Source of the DNA: Neptunicella plasticusilytica
Lineage (GTDB): Bacteria > Pseudomonadota > Gammaproteobacteria > Enterobacterales > Alteromonadaceae
Assembly (NCBI RefSeq): GCF_047922965.1
Contig: NZ_CP150481.1
Coordinates: forward strand, 3,782,001 to 3,846,000
Direction: 5' to 3'
DNA: 64,000 nt
Both the position numbers and the translations under genes were made by a program. A model generated the notes under the pieces. The model searched no databases and was not told where the DNA came from. It saw only the letters and a program-made list of their open reading frames with translations. Below are positions 7,490-16,567 of this stretch, piece after piece (position 1 is the first letter of the stretch; each line of letters begins with the position of its first letter).

Positions 7490-10162
7490 TTAATCCTGCG
7501 GCGCATCAAAGGGGTTATTGTAGTACTGCGCTCCAATATCCAGCCATTCGGCCAACAGTTTTAGTTCGGCGGTAGTTAGCCAACCTGCGTGACTACCGCC
7601 GGCATCAAAGCGTGAAAAGAACCTGCTGCTATTAGCGCCGGTAGAAGACATTGATGCTGCCACCTGAACTGTGGTCATAACAGGCACGGGGTTACCTTCG
7701 GCATCCACAATCAACTCACCTTCTTCATCGGTTTCAAATACCGGGTTGCCATTGTTGTCAACGACTGGAATTAACCGGTCAATCAAGGCGCCGTCAATAA
7801 TTTCCTGTTCATTATCGGTGGCCAGTAATTCACCGTAACTCATGAGTAATGCAGCGTCGTCATTGGAAGGAACATCGCGTAAATCCAGTTGAGCGGCAGG
7901 AATCTGCAACTGTTCCGCAGCATCGCTGGGGGAATGGCAGTTAACGCAGCGGTGATTATCCAGTTCTGTGACCCCGTCGTCGGCCAGCACCGGTCTGTCC
8001 AGCATAAACAGTGGCTGAATATGCTGCGGATAATTAATCACTATTCGACACAAATTATTCCATTGTGTGGCGCAAGCGTTACTAATCGGAGTGGCAGAAT
8101 TCAGATCAGCATAGGCGTATTCAAACCCTGGCGACACATCTTGCAATCCCGGATCGGTCCAGATATCACTAAAACGGATATCTGCCGAGGGATAGTTGAT
8201 ACCCTTAATACGGCTGGCCACTTCAGCCATGGTTTCACCCATATCGGCGAACAGCGCAGGATTAGTATTAGGGAAAGGCATACCGGTACTTTGTGCACCA
8301 GAGTTGATTGAATCGGCTTCTGCATCCAGACGCCCGTGCGGCTGCTCACTATCCCGGCTATGACAACCACGACAGGTCTTAACTTCACCCGGCATTGCCT
8401 GTAACCAGTTTTGATGCCGCTCGCCAATACGTCGTCCGTTCTGATCCACAATGCTCAGCGCCAACGGCACTCTTGCCGGCACTTCAAACTTGGCTGAACC
8501 GTCCGGCTCAATGGGTACATAACCGATAATTTCGCGCATCAATTGACTGGCGTTGACGCCAAAGGCCGAACCGCTAAACTCGCGGGTATCCTGGTCGGGA
8601 ATCGACACGGCTTTGATAACCCGTAGAAATCGTGCCGGACGCTGTGAAGGGGTAAATTGCAGCGGATCGGCTAAATTGGCAATACCTGTGGGTGAACTAT
8701 CTTGTCCGCCAAGATCATATACGCTACGAATATGGATAATAGCCAAATCCTGTTCTGCCAATGTGGCATCAAAATGTTCACCCTGTGCCGCATCGGCCGG
8801 ATAAGGACGTTGCTCCATCGCCACCACTTCAGTATAGGCAATTCCTTCCTCTGATACGGTTAACGCCAATTGGGTATTTTGCTGCGGGTCGTACATCCAC
8901 AATCCGTACAACAGAGGCGCAGGTTGAATGGTTTCATCAGCCAATAGTTCATCATTACAGGGCAAAATAATTCTGGCTTCGCCCTCGCTCACTTGCTGAT
9001 CCGGATCGTAAACCCGGCATTGACTCCAGCTGAACAGCATGCGCTGACTGCCATCCCATAGCGGAGACACCGAGGCAAACTGCCCTCCGGGTGAAATACT
9101 GCCATCAACGGTAACATTGTCGAACAGGATAGACTGTTGTGCCACACTGCCGTTGCCATTGGCCGCAAGCTGATCCCTGTCGGTAAAATTTTGCACATCG
9201 ATGGCATTATAGTCTCCACCAAGCTTATCATTATCGAAACCGCGCATAGCGGTCAAAATGCGTCCATCCGGTAATTGTTTGGCTTTGACAAAGTGAACAG
9301 TTTGGGGACGTGGAGGTTGCTCATGACTATGCCGTCCGTAGAGTATTTCTAGCTGACTACCATCGGGATTGACCTGGTAAAAGTGAATGCCCTTGTTACC
9401 GCCCATTTGATCCCAGCGACTAAACAAAATTTTACCGTTACTCAGTACCACAGGATCCAGATCATGGCTCTGGTTAAAGGAGATTTGCTGAATATCACTA
9501 CCGTCGGCATTCATCACATGCAGCACCGAGGCCGTTTCACGGCGACTTTCCTCCACCGCCTGATACTGGGGTTTTCCCTCGTCCAGCAGAATGGCTTGAT
9601 TATCTTGCTGACGGGTAGAACTGAACACGATGCGACCATCGGGCAAATAAGCCGGTGCCACATCCTGACCCGCTTCAGCCACAATATCCGATGCAATGAT
9701 CCGAGTCAGTGCATCCGTACTGATATCGTATTGCCAGATATTCCAGCTGGGTTGTTCATCATCATCAGCATCTTCAATTTGCGGCGCACGCATAGCGAAT
9801 AACAGCCGGCTTCCATCGTATGATGCCTGCAAGTCTTTCACATCGTATAAGGGAGGTTGTTGCTGTGCCGCACCTTCACCTTGCTGAGTAAAGGCACGAT
9901 CGGTAATATTAATCTCTGCGGCGGACGATGAGGCGCGCTGTTTGATATACAGTGCTGCTCCCGGGATGAACTGGTTGGGTTGACGCAAGTCCTGCTCGAT
10001 CAATATACCATTTTGATCAACCGGCAGGTTGCGCTTGATAAACGCCAGCGGAATATCGACCACCACAGGATCAGCGCTCTGATTGTTGTCAGTCAGTTGT
10101 TCGCCACCACAGGCAGACAGGCCTAATGTCATCAGCAATAGAGATAATATTTTCTGGTACAT
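7490..10162 (-). CDS. HzsA-like PD40/beta-propeller lipoprotein with two c-type haem motifs
   Basis: An 890-residue lipoprotein (lipobox LSAC at residues 15-18). Residues about 130-480 contain PD40/WD40-like propeller blades (SYDGSRLLFAMRAP, PAYLPDGRIVFSSTR, VVLSNGKILFSRWD). Two CXXCH motifs follow, CRGCH near residue 596 and CVNCH near 739, so covalent c-type haem is expected. This arrangement resembles proteins annotated as related to the hydrazine synthase alpha subunit; that name reflects architecture, not anammox chemistry. It heads the minus-strand envelope operon and a TlpA thioredoxin is four genes downstream, consistent with haem-site cysteine reduction. Substrate unknown. Confidence 0.8.
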   Translation of the reverse strand: MYQKILSLLLMTLGLSACGGEQLTDNNQSADPVVVDIPLAFIKRNLPVDQNGILIEQDLRQPNQFIPGAALYIKQRASSSAAEINITDRAFTQQGEGAAQQQPPLYDVKDLQASYDGSRLLFAMRAPQIEDADDDEQPSWNIWQYDISTDALTRIIASDIVAEAGQDVAPAYLPDGRIVFSSTRQQDNQAILLDEGKPQYQAVEESRRETASVLHVMNADGSDIQQISFNQSHDLDPVVLSNGKILFSRWDQMGGNKGIHFYQVNPDGSQLEILYGRHSHEQPPRPQTVHFVKAKQLPDGRILTAMRGFDNDKLGGDYNAIDVQNFTDRDQLAANGNGSVAQQSILFDNVTVDGSISPGGQFASVSPLWDGSQRMLFSWSQCRVYDPDQQVSEGEARIILPCNDELLADETIQPAPLLYGLWMYDPQQNTQLALTVSEEGIAYTEVVAMEQRPYPADAAQGEHFDATLAEQDLAIIHIRSVYDLGGQDSSPTGIANLADPLQFTPSQRPARFLRVIKAVSIPDQDTREFSGSAFGVNASQLMREIIGYVPIEPDGSAKFEVPARVPLALSIVDQNGRRIGERHQNWLQAMPGEVKTCRGCHSRDSEQPHGRLDAEADSINSGAQSTGMPFPNTNPALFADMGETMAEVASRIKGINYPSADIRFSDIWTDPGLQDVSPGFEYAYADLNSATPISNACATQWNNLCRIVINYPQHIQPLFMLDRPVLADDGVTELDNHRCVNCHSPSDAAEQLQIPAAQLDLRDVPSNDDAALLMSYGELLATDNEQEIIDGALIDRLIPVVDNNGNPVFETDEEGELIVDAEGNPVPVMTTVQVAASMSSTGANSSRFFSRFDAGGSHAGWLTTAELKLLAEWLDIGAQYYNNPFDAPQD

Positions 10163-10862
10163 TTTAATAAACGTTGCCTGTCAAGAAACTGATCAATGTG
10201 GAATGACGTCGTCGCGGGTAACTAGCCTAGCAAGCTATTCCAGCCACTAATAGTGTCCACTGAATCATACAAAACCTATAATATACTTCCATTCAAAATT
10301 AATTCGGACAAGATCACAATTAAACATCAGGAATAACAATTAATACCTTTCACATTTATAACAGCTTAAATTAATTGATAAAATTGAAAATAATTTTGGT
10401 TTATCAAGTATAAATAACCACTGTCGTTTATTGGCTACACAAAATTAAAACTTCGTCATGCATTCATCTTTTTGTTTTTGTTAAATATTTAGATAGTGAG
10501 TGAACAGAAAAGAAGATTCTTGGCTTAGTTCGCCACAATTATGTCTCTAATTGCAGACAAATTATTGACATTTAATTATTGATAATGAACGTCAAAGCAG
10601 TATTTGTATGAATGGAATATAAATTGCTAACGCCCTTTCCGGTTTATTTTTGAATTTAATAAAAATCTCCGCTGATAAACCTGTTCAATTTAATACCTGA
10701 CAAAAACATAACAGCATAATAGATTGAATATCGTTAATTCACTCCCTTTGTTGTTAGGTATTAGAATTTAAACTCAGTCCTGTTTAATTATATTTATTTT
10801 TTGACTTATTCCATTCTTAATAAAAGGCTGAAAATGAAAAACACACAACCCCTGACGGGAGT
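10163..10862. other. AT-rich divergent intergenic region
   Basis: About 700 bases, clearly AT-rich, between two divergently transcribed clusters that both encode CXXCH proteins. It must hold both promoters, but no single sigma-70 match stands out. Just before the plus-strand gene there is a 12-codon ORF (10834-10872, MKNTQPLTGVCI) with an AAGG stretch upstream; its stop overlaps the start of the next gene, so it may be a leader peptide. No RNA gene, terminator or repeat was found here. Confidence 0.5.
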
Positions 10863-12098
10863 ATGCATTTGAAAGGTTCAAGCTATATTTTGGCATCAGG
10901 TTACCCATACAGAGCACTAGCCAGGATCCTGACTATACTGATATTGCTCGGGATTTCCGCCACTTCCACAGCGGGTTCCAGAGAACAGGCCAGACAAATG
11001 CATGACCGGCTGGTCGGCATTCCGCCCAGTGACACCGTACTAAGCCAGATGACCGATTTAATCGAGCAGGGTGATACCAACGCAGCCGCCTATCTGGCGA
11101 TGGAAAATCCGGCCTTTTACTCCGTCACCCTGAAGAACTGGATCACCCCCTGGACCAACGAAAGTGGCGATGTATTCCAGCCTTTGAATGACTATACCGC
11201 GACAGTAATCGGCATCATGCGCGACGATATTGATTTTCGGCAAATACTCAGTGGCGACATTTTGTATGTGGCCGACAGTGCCCTGGGATTACCTTCTTAT
11301 GCAAATAATAGTAACGCCCATTATCAGGCTATCGAACAGCGGGATATCGATCTCAGTCAGGATCTGGTGGCCAGCACCCAATCTGCCGTGACGGGATTAC
11401 CCGCAGAGGCAACGGCGGGAGTACTGACGACCCGGGCAGCTGCCAAAGCGTTTTTCATTGATGGTACCAATAGAGCGATGTTCCGTTTTACCCTGATTAA
11501 CCATTTATGCACCGATCTGGAAGCCTTGAAAGATACCAGTCGCAATCCGGATCGGATCCGCCAGGACGTCAGCCGCAGCCCCGGTGGTGACAGCCGAATT
11601 TTTATGAACGCCTGTGTCGGCTGCCATGCAGGGATGGATCCGCTGGCACAGTCTTTCGCCTACTACAACTTTGCCTATCAGGATGATCCCGAAAACGGCG
11701 CACTTGAATACCATGCACAGGATCAGCTCGATCCCCAAACAGGCAGCCGCGTACAGGCTAAGTACCTGATTAACAGTAATAACTTTGTTCATGGCTATAT
11801 CACCCAGGATGACAGCTGGGAAAATTACTGGCGCGCGGGTAAAAACGCCAATCTGGGCTGGTCAGCTCAATTGTCCGGCAGTGGAACAGGAGCCAAGAGT
11901 ATGGGCGAAGAGCTCGCGAATAGTGATGCTTTCGCGCAATGTCAGGTCAAAAAAGTATTTAGCAACGTGTGCCTGCGCAATCCTGAAGATGATGCAGACC
12001 GCAGTCAGGTTGAAATGATGGTGAATGATTTTAAAACTGCTAGTTACCAACTTAAACGGGTGTTTGCCGAATCCGCTAATTATTGTAAAGGCAGCTGA
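10863..12098 (+). CDS. Exported protein with single CXXCH haem motif
   Basis: A 411-residue protein with an N-terminal signal/anchor (RALARILTILILLGISATST, then AG). One c-type haem motif, CVGCH, occurs near residue 250 followed by AGMDPLAQSFAYYNFAY. The general layout recalls the cytochrome-like DUF1585/1588 proteins, but I cannot assign a family firmly. GGGAG lies only one base from the ATG at 10863 and seven from an in-frame TTG at 10869, so the true start may be 10869. It is the first of three tightly spaced genes, two bases from the next, which encodes another two-haem-motif protein. Probably a periplasmic electron-transfer component. Confidence 0.7.
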   Translation: MHLKGSSYILASGYPYRALARILTILILLGISATSTAGSREQARQMHDRLVGIPPSDTVLSQMTDLIEQGDTNAAAYLAMENPAFYSVTLKNWITPWTNESGDVFQPLNDYTATVIGIMRDDIDFRQILSGDILYVADSALGLPSYANNSNAHYQAIEQRDIDLSQDLVASTQSAVTGLPAEATAGVLTTRAAAKAFFIDGTNRAMFRFTLINHLCTDLEALKDTSRNPDRIRQDVSRSPGGDSRIFMNACVGCHAGMDPLAQSFAYYNFAYQDDPENGALEYHAQDQLDPQTGSRVQAKYLINSNNFVHGYITQDDSWENYWRAGKNANLGWSAQLSGSGTGAKSMGEELANSDAFAQCQVKKVFSNVCLRNPEDDADRSQVEMMVNDFKTASYQLKRVFAESANYCKGS

Positions 12099-12100
12099 TC

Positions 12101-14569
12101 ATGATCCGTTTATCTATGGCTTATTGGCTCAAAACCGTACTGCTTAGCTTGCTGGCTTTATGGCTGAGTGGATGTGGCGGCAGTTCCACCGAAGTCACCC
12201 CAACCCCAGCTCCACCTCCGGTCGATCAAGGACCCATTAATTACGCCGGTCCCCCTGCCAGTACCGATGATATTCAACAGTTTAAAATTAGCCTGTGGGA
12301 TAATCTGGCTGCTGCTGATCGCTGTGGCGGCTGCCATATTCAGCAGAATCAGTCTCCTGCCTTTGCCCGCAATGATGATATTAATCTGGCCTATAGCGAG
12401 ATGAATCCGTTAGTTAATCTGCAGGAACCGGATCAATCCCTGTTGGTCAACAAAGTCGCTGGCGGTCATAATTGCTGGCTAAGCAGTGATCAGGCCTGCG
12501 TGGATATTCTGGTTACCTGGATCGGTAACTGGGCCAATACCGAACAGCAAAGTAATGTAATCCAGTTACAAGCTCCCCAGGAAAAAACACCTGGAGCCAG
12601 TAAAAACTTCCCCTCCCAGGCCACATTATTTGCCGATACGGTTTATCCGCTGTTGCAGAATTTTTGTGTTGATTGCCATACCAGCACAGCAACTATTCCC
12701 ATTGCGCCCTATTTCGCCAGTAGTGACATCAATGAGGCTTATCAGGCGGCAAAATCCAAAATCAATCTGGATGATCCGCTAAATTCCCGTTTTGTGTTGC
12801 GACTGGCTAATGAGTTCCATAACTGTTGGTCAGATTGCAGCAGTGATGCAGAAAAACTTCGGGCTGCCATCCAGAATATGGCTGACCAAATCGACATAAC
12901 CCAACTACCAGACAACCTGGTCACCAGTAAAGCTCTCAGCTTGACTGACGGTACCTTGGCCAGTAGCGGAGGACGATTCGAAAATGCGGTCATTGCCAAG
13001 TGGGAATTTAAAACCGGTTCCGGCGTCACCGCTTTTGATACCAGCGGCGTAGAACCGGCACTGGATTTAACCTTGAACGGTGACGTTAGCTGGGTCGGTG
13101 GTTGGGGTATTCAGTTACAAAATGGTAAAGCCCAGGGGTCTACCGCCAATAGCAAAAAGCTGCATGATTTGATTACCGCAACTGGCGAATATTCCATCGA
13201 AGCCTGGGTGGTACCCGCCAATGTCACCCAGGAAGGGCCAGCGCGTATTATCAGCTACTCCGGGGGGACGGATAAGCGTAATTTTATGCTTGGGCAAACC
13301 CTGTATAACTATGACCATTTGCTTAGAACCAGTGAAACTGATGGTAATGGCGAGCCTACCCTTTCCACCGCCGATGCCGATCAACGGTTACAGGCCAGCT
13401 TGCAACATGTGGTGGTTAATTTCGATCCGGTCAACGGCAGACAGATCTATGTTAACGGCGAATTTAGCGGTGATACCGATCCTGTCGAGGTGGGCAATCT
13501 GAACGAATGGGATAGCAGTTTCGCCCTGGTATTGGGTAATGAAGTATCAGGCGATCGTCCCTGGGCAGGTAATATTCGTATGGTGGCCATCCACAACCGC
13601 GTATTAACAAATGCCCAGATCAAACAGAATTTTGCGGTCGGCGTCGGCCAGAAGTTTTTCCTGCTATTTGGCATCAGCGATATTATTCAGTTGCCACAAA
13701 GCTACGTGGTGTTTGAAGTCAGCCAGTTTGATAATTACAGCTATCTATTTAGCTCACCATTCTTTATTAGTCTGGACGACAGCCAGTTGCCGCAAGCGAT
13801 TCCGTTACAGGGATTACGCATTGGGATCAATGGACGCGAACCGGAAGTAGGGCAAGCCTTCGCCAATCTGGATCTGGAACTGGATGCCAGTCATTACAAC
13901 AGCGAATCGGGTCAGTCCCTGTCCCGCCAGGGCACTTTGGTGGCGCTGGAAAAGGGCGCGCAAATCGACGAGTTTTTTCTGACTTTTGAGCAATTAGCCG
14001 ACCACAGCGACGTGCGAGTAGACGCTGAACCTCCGGCCGCAGCAGTACCACAAGATCTTGCGCCTCAGGCCCGGGTCGGGATCCGTCACTTTGCCGAAAT
14101 AAATGTGTCAATGTCAGCCACCACGGGCGTGCCGATAACCAATCCAGCAATTCAGTCCGCTTATAATGAGTTACAACAACAACTGCCCAGTGTCACCCGG
14201 TTAGGCAGTTTTGTGGCGGCCAATCAGATGGCCGTTACCCAGTTGGCGATTAAATATTGCGACCAACTTATTGAAAATGACAACTTGCGCGCGAGCTTTT
14301 TCAGCGGTTTTGATTTTAGTCAGCCAGCCAGCAGTGCATTTGCCAGTCAGGACAGAAACTTGCTGCTCGATCCCTTGTTGAAGGGAATGGTGGGTGAGAA
14401 TTTGTCTACCCAGCCCACCTTTGCTGAACTGCGCGCCGAGCTCAATAACCTGATCGACAGACTAACCCAATGCGATGCCGGTAAAACCTGCGATACCAGC
14501 TATACCCGCACGGTGGCTAAAGGTACCTGTGCGGCGGTATTGGGTAGCGCCACATTACTATTGCAATAA
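12101..14569 (+). CDS. Lipoprotein with two CXXCH motifs and a LamG/concanavalin-like domain
   Basis: An 822-residue protein. Lipobox LSGC at residues 23-26 followed by a Pro-rich linker (PTPAPPPVDQG). Two c-haem motifs, CGGCH near residue 78 and CVDCH near residue 189, each in a small cytochrome-like segment. Residues about 295-470 form a LamG-type jelly roll (YSIEAWVVPANVTQEGPARI, GRQIYVNGEFSGDT, LALGNEVSGDRPWAG-like stretch), usually a sugar or protein recognition fold. The remaining 350 residues are not recognised. It is nearly contiguous with the genes on both sides. It probably passes electrons at the outer membrane; the partner is unknown. Confidence 0.75.
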   Translation: MIRLSMAYWLKTVLLSLLALWLSGCGGSSTEVTPTPAPPPVDQGPINYAGPPASTDDIQQFKISLWDNLAAADRCGGCHIQQNQSPAFARNDDINLAYSEMNPLVNLQEPDQSLLVNKVAGGHNCWLSSDQACVDILVTWIGNWANTEQQSNVIQLQAPQEKTPGASKNFPSQATLFADTVYPLLQNFCVDCHTSTATIPIAPYFASSDINEAYQAAKSKINLDDPLNSRFVLRLANEFHNCWSDCSSDAEKLRAAIQNMADQIDITQLPDNLVTSKALSLTDGTLASSGGRFENAVIAKWEFKTGSGVTAFDTSGVEPALDLTLNGDVSWVGGWGIQLQNGKAQGSTANSKKLHDLITATGEYSIEAWVVPANVTQEGPARIISYSGGTDKRNFMLGQTLYNYDHLLRTSETDGNGEPTLSTADADQRLQASLQHVVVNFDPVNGRQIYVNGEFSGDTDPVEVGNLNEWDSSFALVLGNEVSGDRPWAGNIRMVAIHNRVLTNAQIKQNFAVGVGQKFFLLFGISDIIQLPQSYVVFEVSQFDNYSYLFSSPFFISLDDSQLPQAIPLQGLRIGINGREPEVGQAFANLDLELDASHYNSESGQSLSRQGTLVALEKGAQIDEFFLTFEQLADHSDVRVDAEPPAAAVPQDLAPQARVGIRHFAEINVSMSATTGVPITNPAIQSAYNELQQQLPSVTRLGSFVAANQMAVTQLAIKYCDQLIENDNLRASFFSGFDFSQPASSAFASQDRNLLLDPLLKGMVGENLSTQPTFAELRAELNNLIDRLTQCDAGKTCDTSYTRTVAKGTCAAVLGSATLLLQ

Positions 14570-14592
14570 ATTAATGCTCAGGACCTTAGATT

Positions 14593-16203
14593 ATGACAAG
14601 ACGCCTACACAAGCTTAACAAAGCCGCCCAATCCTGTGCTGATAAACCGCTTTATCATCAGGATCACCGTCGTCCACTGACGCGTCGCGAATTTATCGCC
14701 CAGGGATTTTGTGCCGGTATGGCTACGCTGACTGCGGGCTCGGCGTTAAGTTTATTTGCCAACCCTCGCGCTGCTAATGCGGCGCTTTCCGCCGATTTGG
14801 AAGCACTAAAAGATCGCTGTGGTATTGCCACTCAGGGGGCCGGAAAGATCCCGTTTATTGTGTTTGATTTAGCCGGTGGCGCAAATATTTCCGGTTCTAA
14901 CGTATTGGTGGGGAAACGGGGTGGCCAACTGGATTTTCTCAGTACCGCAGGTTACAACAAACTGGGTTTACCCGGCGACATGGTGCCGTCGATTATGAAT
15001 CCGCAAAGCGGTCTAAGTGATTTTATCAATACCGAACTGGGACTGGCCTTTCACAGTGACAGTGCGTTCTTGCGTGGTATGTTGGAACGTATTTCGCCAA
15101 TGAATCGCGCCAATATTAACGGCGCCGTTATTCCTGCCCGTTCCGAAAACGACACCGGTAACAATCCGCATAATCCTATGTATGGTATCAATAAAGTCGG
15201 TGCGGACGGGTCACTATTAACCTTAATAGGCTCACAAAGCTCTGAATCAGGCGGCAACTCCATGGCTCCCGCGATGATGATTGACCAAAGTAAACGTCCA
15301 ACCAAGGTAGATCGCCCGTCAGATGTGACTGGTCTGGTCGACACCGGCGATTTAATCGGTCTGCTCAGTCAGCAGGATTCAGTGGCAGTGATGGAATCCA
15401 TCCAGCGGATCAGCGACATGAAACTGGGCAAGATAGACACCCAAATCAGTACTGATGATGTACTGAAAGATCTGGTGCGCTGCGGTTATGTTAAAAGCGC
15501 CGATATCGCCGATCGTTTTGGTGATCCTTCCACTCTCAATCCACAGCTTGATCCTTTACTGGTAGGGACTGGCGGTATTTTTAGCGAAGATGAATTTGCC
15601 AACGACGGCGAGTTTCGTAAAACCGCCTCGGTAATGAAACTGGTGATCAACGGTTTTGCCGGCGCCGGCACTATTACCATGGGTGGATTTGACTACCATA
15701 CCGGTGATCGTTCAACCGGCGAAATCCGTGATTTACGCGCCGGACGATGCATGGGTGCTTGTCTGGAATACGCGGCTCGAGTAGGCGTTCCGCTCATGAT
15801 GTATGTGTGTAGTGACGGATCGGTGGCCAGCAACGGCATGATTGATGATTCAGTCAATGGTCGGGGTAAAGGCGTGTGGACCGGAGACAATTCCTCAACT
15901 GCCGCTTCTTTCTTTATGGTGTATAACCCGAACGGAACGATACAACTGTTAGGTGCCAACGCCGATCAGCAAGCCATGCATCAACAAATAGGCTATATGC
16001 GTGCTGACGCATCGGTGGAAACAGCCTCGACACCGGCCGCCAATAACGTCAACTTGCTGGTTGAAACCATACTGCTGAATTACATGGCATTACATGGTGA
16101 ACAAGGACAGTTTAGCCGTCTGTTCCCGCAACACGGTTTAGGTAACGCCGCCTTAATGGACAGCCTGACCGCATTTGAGCCGATTGTGAATGGCACTATC
16201 TAA
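14593..16203 (+). CDS. Tat-exported protein, DUF1501-like
   Basis: A 536-residue protein with a clear twin-arginine signal: LTRREFIAQGFCAGMATL at residues about 29-46, then a hydrophobic stretch and ANAA cleavage region. The mature part (FIVFDLAGGANISGSNVLVG, then MGGFDYHTGDRSTGEIRDLR) recalls DUF1501-type secreted proteins, which often accompany cytochrome-like DUF proteins in the same operon. Export in folded form suggests a cofactor. A tatABC operon is present at 30.8-32.3 kb. It is the last gene of the three-gene cluster; a hairpin with a T-run follows at 16345. Enzymatic role unproven. Confidence 0.7.
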   Translation: MTRRLHKLNKAAQSCADKPLYHQDHRRPLTRREFIAQGFCAGMATLTAGSALSLFANPRAANAALSADLEALKDRCGIATQGAGKIPFIVFDLAGGANISGSNVLVGKRGGQLDFLSTAGYNKLGLPGDMVPSIMNPQSGLSDFINTELGLAFHSDSAFLRGMLERISPMNRANINGAVIPARSENDTGNNPHNPMYGINKVGADGSLLTLIGSQSSESGGNSMAPAMMIDQSKRPTKVDRPSDVTGLVDTGDLIGLLSQQDSVAVMESIQRISDMKLGKIDTQISTDDVLKDLVRCGYVKSADIADRFGDPSTLNPQLDPLLVGTGGIFSEDEFANDGEFRKTASVMKLVINGFAGAGTITMGGFDYHTGDRSTGEIRDLRAGRCMGACLEYAARVGVPLMMYVCSDGSVASNGMIDDSVNGRGKGVWTGDNSSTAASFFMVYNPNGTIQLLGANADQQAMHQQIGYMRADASVETASTPAANNVNLLVETILLNYMALHGEQGQFSRLFPQHGLGNAALMDSLTAFEPIVNGTI

Positions 16204-16344
16204 AGTTGGATAGACCAGGCCCCGAATGTCGCTATTTTTGTACCGGATTACAAATATTTAACGACAAGAGCTCTGCATTCCTGTTAATTTAAACAATAAT
16301 TCAAGGGGTTAAGGTCGAACAAGAGGCTGCCTATCTTTCATATT

Positions 16345-16369
16345 CGCCACTGCTGGCGGCTATTTTTTC
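16345..16369 (+). terminator. Probable intrinsic terminator
   Basis: Stem CGCCA / TGGCG with loop CTGC, followed by GCTATTTTTT. It lies about 140 bases after the DUF1501-like gene. The short stem makes it moderate evidence. The rest of 16204-16519 holds no gene that I can support. Confidence 0.4.
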
Positions 16370-16567
16370 TTCTCACAAGGCAGAAAACGTGCGAAGAGTG
16401 GTTCTCTTTAAGTGTTTGATAACGCAGTGAGGAGGAAAAATAGCCCCAGCCCTCCGGGTTGAGTCTGAAAATCCCTCACTGTTTGCTATAAACAGACTGA
16501 TTTAGATGACTAAACTACGTTGTTTACTCCTCGATTGAGAAATTTTCATTTCTCAACAGTGGTGAAT

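Noticed and set aside
7889..8311. 140-codon plus-strand frame within the haem-motif lipoprotein gene
   Set aside because: Antisense shadow; the minus-strand gene is supported by lipobox and CXXCH motifs.
7490..10162. True hydrazine synthase
   Set aside because: Only domain layout is shared. The host is a gammaproteobacterium with no other anammox gene in view.
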